The notes under the pieces: model-generated
Databases searched by the model: none
What the model saw: the letters and a program-made list of their open reading frames with translations, nothing else
Told to the model about the DNA's origin: nothing
Assembly (NCBI RefSeq): GCF_907164915.1
Contig: NC_061862.1
Coordinates: 86,724,846-86,788,845, forward strand
DNA from: Impatiens glandulifera
Lineage: Eukaryota; Streptophyta; Magnoliopsida; Ericales; Balsaminaceae
Length of the DNA stretch: 64,000 bases
Direction of reading: 5' to 3'
Position numbers and translations under genes: made by a program
In this document: positions 57,366 through 64,000 of the stretch, piece after piece
Numbering within the stretch: position 1 is the stretch's first letter
Layout: each line of letters begins with the position of its first letter

Positions 57366-58461
57366 AGCACAGACCGGGCCCGGAGGGGTAGGCAGCCTAG
57401 GACCTAGGACAAAAAAGGGGCCCATTTTTTTTTATATATGTTAGGTATTAATAAGGATTTTTAGTTTTTATTCTTTAATTTTTTTTTATTATGTTAAATT
57501 TTTTGGCCCATGACTCTATAGCCCAAATAGAGAAACAAACTAACACTATCAGAACAAAAAATTGAAAACCCTACTGTCTATATCACTGTCTGTCTCTCTC
57601 AGTCTTTGCATCCTACACCGACAACGAAACTCATAACGAAATCGACAACGAAACCGACAACAAAATAATTTCGACGGTGGCTCGGTTTCGCTGGGTTGAG
57701 CCTTGAGGTAAGGTTTAACCATTAAAAGTGAAAATTCAACATCAGGGTTTGATTGTTATTTATTTTTATGCTTTGTTTTGAGATTGTGTATTTGTGTGGT
57801 TAAGCCGTAAAGATCTTTGAAAATAGTTTACTTGTTTGATGACGCCGAAAAAATATTTATCTGAATATGAAAAACGAAAAAAGAAAGAATTAGAAGAACA
57901 ATTTGTTAAATCTCAAAGTGGTGCGCTTGACAAGTTTGTTAAAAGAACAAAAGATTCTCATGAAAGAAAAGTGTAGCACATTTTGTAATGTATTTTCTCA
58001 TGAAGGTACATGTGATGTTAATTTGAGTGATTTGTTTTCTGAACTAAAAATACTACAAGTTGATTTTGTCATGTCAATAGATTGTTATCCTAATGTCTCT
58101 ATTGTATATCGAATTTTACTAACATTGCCTGTTACGGTAGCTTATGTTGAAAGAAGTTTTTCTAAGTTAAAATTATTGAAAAATTATCTAAGATCTTCGA
58201 TGTCTCAAGATAGATTGAATGGACTTGCTATTTTATGTATTGAAAAAGATTTTTTGGAATATATTGATTACGATACAATTATCAATGATTTTGCATCTAA
58301 AAATACAAGAAGAAGTCACTTTCGTTGACAATTTATGTTGCATCTTTGTAGATATTGGAAGGTTATTGAAGATCAACTGTGAAACACAAGTGAAGTTTAT
58401 GCGTAAGGCTCCAATTTCGTGCTTTCGCCTAAGGCATAAAAAATCTCAGGAACGGCACTAG
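57366..58461 (+). mobile_element. Internally deleted hAT transposon
   Basis: Flanked by the perfect 8 bp duplication TCCCTTTC (57358-57365, 58462-58469). Ends AGCACAGACCGGGCCC and GGAACGGCACTAG are imperfect inverted repeats. It retains the transposase start and end but not the middle (see 57839-58328). 1096 bp. Confidence 0.75.
57839..58328 (+). pseudogene. hAT transposase with middle deleted
   Basis: ATG 57839 gives PKKYLSEYEKRKKKELEEQF and SGALDKFVK, the usual N-terminus of ZMYM-like hAT transposases, ending in a stop at about 57973. The 57903-58328 frame gives the C-terminal dimerisation domain: LLTLPVTVAYVERSFSKLKL, LRSSMSQDRLNGLAILCIE. The zinc finger and RNase H-like catalytic region are missing. 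It is a different hAT branch from the DUF659 loci. Confidence 0.8.
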
Positions 58462-58469
58462 TCCCTTTC

Positions 58470-58889
58470 TACTGCCTCGGCTTTGTAATGTTCAAATTAT
58501 CCATCATACCATCAATTAAAATACAAAATTAAATGTTTTTTAATAACATTTTAAACTATTCTAATCTTTTTTAAATTATTCAAATAGTTATTCATTTAAT
58601 CCCCCTCAATAGCAAATAACTTATATATACATTCTCTATATGAATACAGATTTAAGAATTTTAAGTGAGTATAATCAGTCAAATTAAAATTTATAGTTTA
58701 TATCACCCTTTTATATCAACTAAAATTATTTAAACATAATAACTTAATTATTTAAAATTTTGTTTATATTAATGATCTTTAATTTTCAAAGTGTTGTGCT
58801 TAATTTGGATATAAATATATGTGAGAATAAATGAATATTTGAATCGGATTGTGAATTTACTCGCTCATACACTTTAAAACAGTTATAGA
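58470..58889. other. AT-rich DNA with a Helitron scrap
   Basis: 58770-58885 resembles the 5' third of the Helitron unit (TTAATTTTCAAAGTG, GTGAGAATAAATGAATATTTG, GGATTGTGA). No other feature. Confidence 0.5.
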
Positions 58890-60185
58890 TTATTGTGTCA
58901 TTAATTCTTTTTATTTATTTTCATTTCTAATTTATTATATTTTTGTCACATTTTAAAGAGAAATAAAATAATCAAAAGGATTGTAATATTTTAAAAATCA
59001 AAATAATTTTATACCATTCTCATTAGAGCATTTTAGCAAAATCCTTAAAATGTGTTCTATCTCTATTATGAAAATAAATAATATAAAAATTGTAAAAAAA
59101 AATGTTTTATCAAATTCTCTATCCTTATAATTTTTTAGGGATGATGAACAGGGAATCTTTATATGTAGGGATTACTGTAACATCCCTAAATAATAAAATA
59201 ATATATTTTCTCTTTCATGGCTAACCATTCCATCATTTCTCTTTTCATTTCTAACAAAGTTTGAACTATTAAAATAAATACAAAAATCAATCCAACACAC
59301 ACCTTGAAATTTTTTGGTACAAATCAAAATTTTCTTTTAAAGTAGTCATTTCTTTATGGGAATGTGTTCTTATATATATTTTAGGTTCTTAAGGTGGTTG
59401 AGAAGTTATGAATAATATTTAAGGGTTATAAATAAATTAAGTGGTTGAGGTGGTTGAAAAGTTGTTTGTTTTAAAGAATATTTAAATATATATGAATAAG
59501 TAATTAAGTGGTTGAGGTGGTTGAAAAGTTGGTTGTTTTAATGAATATTTAAATAATATATGGATAAGGATAAGGAAGCTATGTAGAATAATTTATATTT
59601 TGATTCTCTAAAATAGAGATATTATTATTTTATATTATTTTTAGAGATACAAAATAGGGAAGCTGGTACAAATTTCTTTAGTGACAACATCTGTATTGTT
59701 ATTTAAATATAGGACCTTGTTCGGATTGATGTTTTTTAAAAAACCTAGAAAGAAGAAAAAAATAATGATTGGTGATGATTATTTTTTATAAAAAAGACTT
59801 AAAGGGTATTGATATATATAAATAAAATAAAAAATCATAATTTAAAATAAAAGGTATTTTAGTATTTTGGTTGATGAAATGAGTTATATTATTGTTAAGA
59901 AATGATCGATTAAAAAAATAATTTTTCTTAAATTTTTTAAAACCAAAAAAGAAAAAGACATAGGATCACAACAACCTCCTAATAATCAATTATGACTTAA
60001 GAAAGACAATAAAATTGAAAATGCAAAATATAATTTATTTATACCATTTACTTAAATCCATGTAAAAGGATACTTTAGTAAAAAAATCATGAATTTTCTC
60101 ATTATTTTTTTTTATTTTACAACCATTTTTTTCTTAATATGTTTTTATCACATTTTCTTCGTCATTATCAACATTATTTCAGTTA

Positions 60186-61911
60186 AGGATCGCAATAGGC
60201 ACTCGTATACCCGATATTTATGGGTACTCGATGATTGAGTTTGGGTATTTTAAATCGAATTCAGAGTCGGGGTGAAGAGTGAAAATGATTACTTGATCGG
60301 GTTCGAAGTCGGGATGGGAGTGTGTGAAACCCAAATCAAATACTCGAAATATATTAATATATATTAAAATTTAATTTGATTTTTCAAATTCCACATCATT
60401 ACAAATTTATAACAAATATATTATTTATTGTTAGGATCTAGGTAGCGGCTAGAGGACCGGGGTTGTTAGGATCTAGGTTCAAGCGCGGAAGAGGTTTGTT
60501 TGAGGTTGAAGCAGTACACTCACGAGATAGGCAGAACCGGTTTTAGATAAGACAGGTTTGGAGGTTGCTGGGTCGGTTTTGTAACTTAATGATTCGGTTT
60601 AGGTAGTGTAGAGTCGGTCAAAGCGGTGTAGGTAGGTTAGTACAGCTCGGTTATAAAATAAATCAGGCGGAAAGTAAATAACAAGATAGATTTTTATGGA
60701 TGTTCAGAGATAAAACTCCTACGTCACCCCTTCCTCTCGAAACCGCGAGAAGGATATTCACTAAGGAATACAAATACAATCCGATCGAGACTTATTTCCT
60801 GCTCGATAACACTCGTACAATTTTAACCGAAATTGTAGAATTTACACTTCAACTTAGCACTTAAGCTTTCTAGAGATAGAACACACTCTTATCACTTGCA
60901 AATTAATTGTCCAATGTGTCCCACATTTACTCCTCTTCAGCTCCTCCTTTTATAGGTGAAATGTGCCAACGGTCACATTTCATTTCCTTGAATTTGATTG
61001 GCTGAGCAGAGGTTCAGTGATTCAGACCTAGCGGTCAACTTTTCAGACCTGTCGGTCTGTTCTTCCAGTATGTAGGACAAACCGACTATGTTTGTCTTTT
61101 ACTCAATATGGTGATTGTCGGTTAGACAGTTGTCTGTACTTGGAAGATTGCCTTTCTAATTTATCCTAAAGTAGAAAGATTTTGTAGGACGGTCTTCTAC
61201 AGTCTGCAGACTGTCCTCAGACTTGTATGAATATGGAAATGTTCAGTCTGTTCCTTTGGTATCATTCTCAACAGATACACGAAGTATCTTCTTATGTTGG
61301 TCGGTTATTTGTCTTTACCGGATGACTTCCGGTTATTGTTTTGGCTTCTGGTCGGTTAATGACCGACTATCTGGTGTTTCCGGCCTTCAGTTTTGACCGG
61401 TCTTGCCTTCCTTGTGCGGTCATGTTTCTGGTCGGTTTGATAACTTGACCGATTGAGTTTCTTAACCGGTTCATTGATTTGATCGGTCCGGTTCTTTGTC
61501 TGTTCCTGCATAGGAGATTTGTTTGTGTTAAGTTCTATTAACCGGTCTAATTTTATCTAACATTTATGTTACCTATATTCATACACACTCTACTCCAACA
61601 TCATTTTAATTTATCTTCCCCATAATTTTTAATCTTTATTTTTCTTTAATAACAACAAAGTGTTTTCTCTATCTATTCACTCTTCACTTTTTACAATATA
61701 ACTATGCAATGCAAATAAATAATATTTTTATTTGGGTTTTTAATATTTAGTATATTTAGAAAATAATCAATATAAATTTATATTTTAATCGGGGATTGAA
61801 TATCAGCCGAATCGAAGATGAGATACAAATAGATATACTCATCGGAGTCGAATAGTAAAATTTAAATCGGGTTCGGGGATGAGTATTTCACTACCCGACT
61901 TGTCATCCATA
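60186..61911. mobile_element. hAT MITE of GGGTACCCG family, interrupted by a solo LTR
   Basis: Starts TAAGGATCGCAATAGG and ends CTTGTCATCCATA. The flanks ATTTCAGT and ATTCTCCC are a decayed version of the ATTCCAGC duplication around its paralogue at 34240-34848. About 590 bp without the LTR. Confidence 0.75.
60429..61562. mobile_element. Solo LTR (1134 bp)
   Basis: Begins TGTTAGGATC and ends ATCTAACA, inverted TG...CA ends, flanked by the 5 bp duplication TTTAT (60424-60428, 61563-61567). The paralogous MITE at about 34455 has the uninterrupted site. A TATA-like TTTTATAGG lies near 60950. CCGGT words are frequent. No internal region, so it is the product of LTR-LTR recombination. Lineage unknown; strand not determined. 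Confidence 0.9.
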
Positions 61912-62399
61912 ATTCTCCCTCTTCGGATGTAGATTATTTAAATAACCATAACCCAAAAACATCATATCACTCCCCCTCTTTTTCAGCATATTATTCAATT
62001 CATTATTAAAAATACTAAAATAATATATATTTTAAATTATTATTATTTATTTATATATTATATATTAATACCTTTTAATTTTTTTTTTACCAAAATAAGC
62101 ATTATTTCCTTAAAATATTCTCTCATCATTATTTATGTGTTAAATAATTAAGTTAAACCCAATCCAACTTAAAGAAATCAATATACTATCAATAAAATCA
62201 GCAAACTCAAACTACTTAATAACATAAAATAAATAAATAAATGTAACTTGAAAAAGTATCATCATTATATTTTATTAGTTTTACAGACTAAAAAAAATAC
62301 TATTTTTTAATCAAAAGGTATTATTATTATTTAAAATCTCATATCAAATGATCTTCTAAAGAGAACTTCAACATTTACCCAAGTGACCAAGTCCCCATA
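61912..62399. other. Promoter-proximal region of copy 5
   Basis: Non-coding, paired with 34857-35329. Poly-T and AT runs differ in length between the two. Confidence 0.45.
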
Positions 62400-62751
62400 T
62401 CAAAAGGTATTAAGACGTTGATTTACACACTAACAGCTGGAGGAAACCATGAGCATGCAAAGGAGAAAGAGAACAATTATCATCCTCTTTCTCTCTCTCT
62501 CAATCTGCAGCCAATAGCAGAAGAGGACACTGACCCATTTCCATTTCCAGCACAATCTTCTTCTTTAAGTCCGGCTATTCTTCTTCACTATTTTCTGCAG
62601 GAAAGGGAAAAGCACGTTCAAACCTCTTATTCTTGTCTTCTTCATCAGATTATTCATCTCTGGCTCACCTGTAGTGGAGGCATTATCCTTTGCGGACTTG
62701 GGGTTCCAGCGTGAATGCTTTTCTCATCTTCTCCACTATTCCACATTACAG
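62400..62751 (+). other. Leader exon of hAT-derived gene, copy 5
   Basis: Nearly the same as 35330-35662 (CAGCTGGAGGAAAC, AGAAGAGGACACTGACCC, TTTGCGGACTTGGGGTT) and ends at ACATTACAG|GTAAGT. The coding exon would lie to the right of the window. A 98-codon frame here is not conserved as protein in copy 3 and is not a gene. Confidence 0.6.
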
Positions 62752-64000
62752 GTAAGTTTTTATGCGAATTTGATTGTTTAATTTTATCAAAGTTAATGAC
62801 CCATATAATTTTTACCCATTTTTGTTAGAATCACATTCTATTGTTATAATTTTTGTCTGGTAAAAGGTAGATTATGAATGGTTCTGTTTCAATAAAAACG
62901 TCCTGAATAAAAGGGGATCATTAGAATGGCTGATCAAGTTAAATAAACCCTAATTTTAGAAGGAAAGTAAAAGAAAATGGTGTACATGAACATCTAAAGA
63001 CTAGGATTAGACTCTAGTCTTTAAGGTAGTTTATGAATGGTATGTATATTCTCTATTATCATTCTAGGTTTGATTAGTCTTTCTCTTCTATCTCTTGGAG
63101 TTTCTTTAATGTTCAGGTATTTGAGAGTTTTATTGATTTTTTTTTTTAAAATATTGCTGGATGAAACTACAGGTTTTTTGGATTTTTAATTATAAACAAA
63201 CAGATTTCTTTAGAAAGTTGAAAAGTCAGATAACATTGAATTGATTGTTTTAGTTATTCAAACATCTTTTAATTATCACAAAGATTTGAAATGATTATTT
63301 TTTTTAATCATTTCAATCAACGATGATGCAAGTGATAATGGAGGATACGAGGAACTATTTCCTGTCTACCCACGTTCCATTTACCTTTTCCCAATATATC
63401 CACATTTTCATTCATTTTCTTAATATACCCACTTTTCTCCGTCTAATCTCATTAATTACATTATTAATTACATATTTCTATGACTAAATTTAATAATGAC
63501 TTAATTTTATAAAAATATTATACATATATAAAGTTAAAATTAATAATATTTTATTAAATAATTAAAATAAAATTAAAATATTATATATTAAAATAAAATA
63601 TATTATATAAATATTAAAATAAAATATATTAAATAAATATTAACATGTTTTTATCTTTATTTAATTTTATAAATATAATATGTATATTAAAATTAAACAA
63701 ATTAAATTAAATAATTTAAATAAATATTATAAATTAAAATAAAATATATTACATAAATAATAAAATAAAATAAATAAAATAAAACTTTATTTATCTTTAT
63801 ATATCTTATTTTATTCTTACAATTTTATTTTATAATATATTTATATGAATTATTAATTTTTATTTTTATTTAATTTTATAAATATATTATATTTAATTTT
63901 ATTATAAGACTGAAATTCTTTTTAGGTAGGTGGTTAGAGAATAATTCAATTTTATTATACAATTTAATTTATTTTTATACATTTTATTTTAATATTTATT
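62752..64000. other. Copy 5 leader intron, entering unrelated AT-rich DNA
   Basis: Matches the copy 3 intron to about 63330. Past that (ATGATGCAAGTGATAATGG) it diverges into very AT-rich sequence with ATTAAAATAAAATATATTA words, likely an insertion whose far end is outside the window. Confidence 0.5.

Larger units (their letters stand above)
58890..63330. repeat. Segmental duplication paired with 33830-36290
   Basis: The same order is found in both: ATTCTTTTTATTTATTTT block, AGGATCACAA block, hAT MITE, ATAACCATAACCCAAAAAC block, leader exon, and intron start. This copy has three extra inserts: about 59030-59690, about 59717-59955 (starts CCTTGTTCGGATTGATG, MITE-like) and the solo LTR 60429-61562. 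Confidence 0.8.

Noticed and set aside
62418..62714. 98-codon plus-strand frame in the copy 5 leader exon
   Set aside because: The matching exon in copy 3 has no equivalent open frame, so it is untranslated leader.

Overview
This window is nuclear DNA of a flowering plant. The evidence is GT-AG introns, an actin gene with the three intron positions conserved in plant actins, a truncated receptor kinase of the FERONIA (CrRLK1L) type, Ty1/copia and Ty3 retrotransposons primed by initiator tRNA-Met, an L1-type LINE, hAT, Mutator-like and Helitron DNA transposons, and a nuclear copy of plastid ndhG. It is very AT-rich and gene-poor. The repeat repertoire fits a eudicot; I cannot name the species.

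Backbone: five copies of one locus lie in the same (+) orientation. The locus encodes a hAT-transposase-derived protein (BED-like zinc finger, DUF659, C-terminal hAT dimerisation block). Copy 1 (2-1575) enters from the left edge and is open. Copy 2 (about 25.0-31.5 kb) is a pseudogene split by an LTR retrotransposon. Copy 3 (about 35.3-40.5 kb) is the only complete copy: 5' leader exon, long intron, 560-codon exon, short intron, last exon, 662 aa. Copy 4 (about 43.7-46.0 kb) is a pseudogene cut by the same retrotransposon at the same base as copy 2. Copy 5 (62.4 kb onward) shows only its leader exon and the start of its intron. Flanking DNA was copied as well: 33.8-36.3 kb pairs with 58.9-63.3 kb, and 1.58-2.2 kb with 31.5-32.1 kb.

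Other genes: a divergent actin on the minus strand (14241-15637, 372 aa) with a shortened DNase-I loop and a changed nucleotide-site residue; a fragmentary actin pseudogene beside it (17.03-17.46 kb); and a malectin/receptor-kinase pseudogene (21.09-22.74 kb).

Mobile DNA fills most of the rest, and target-site duplications (TSDs) allow the layers to be ordered. A 5'-truncated copia (about 7.08-13.26 kb) holds two hAT MITEs and a gag-only LTR element. A 1.36 kb Helitron (4856-6219) has an internal empty-site paralogue. A 905 bp Mutator-like foldback lies at 23127-24031. A copia pol relic sits in the copy 3 intron. Copy 4 carries a four-deep nest: hAT-derived gene, then LTR element, then 6.95 kb LINE, then a SINE and a plastid ndhG insert. 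A 1.13 kb solo LTR lies inside a hAT MITE at 60.2-61.9 kb.

Nothing here resembles an operon or a defence system. The unusual biology is the expansion of a possibly domesticated transposase family, the aberrant actin, and the datable nesting.
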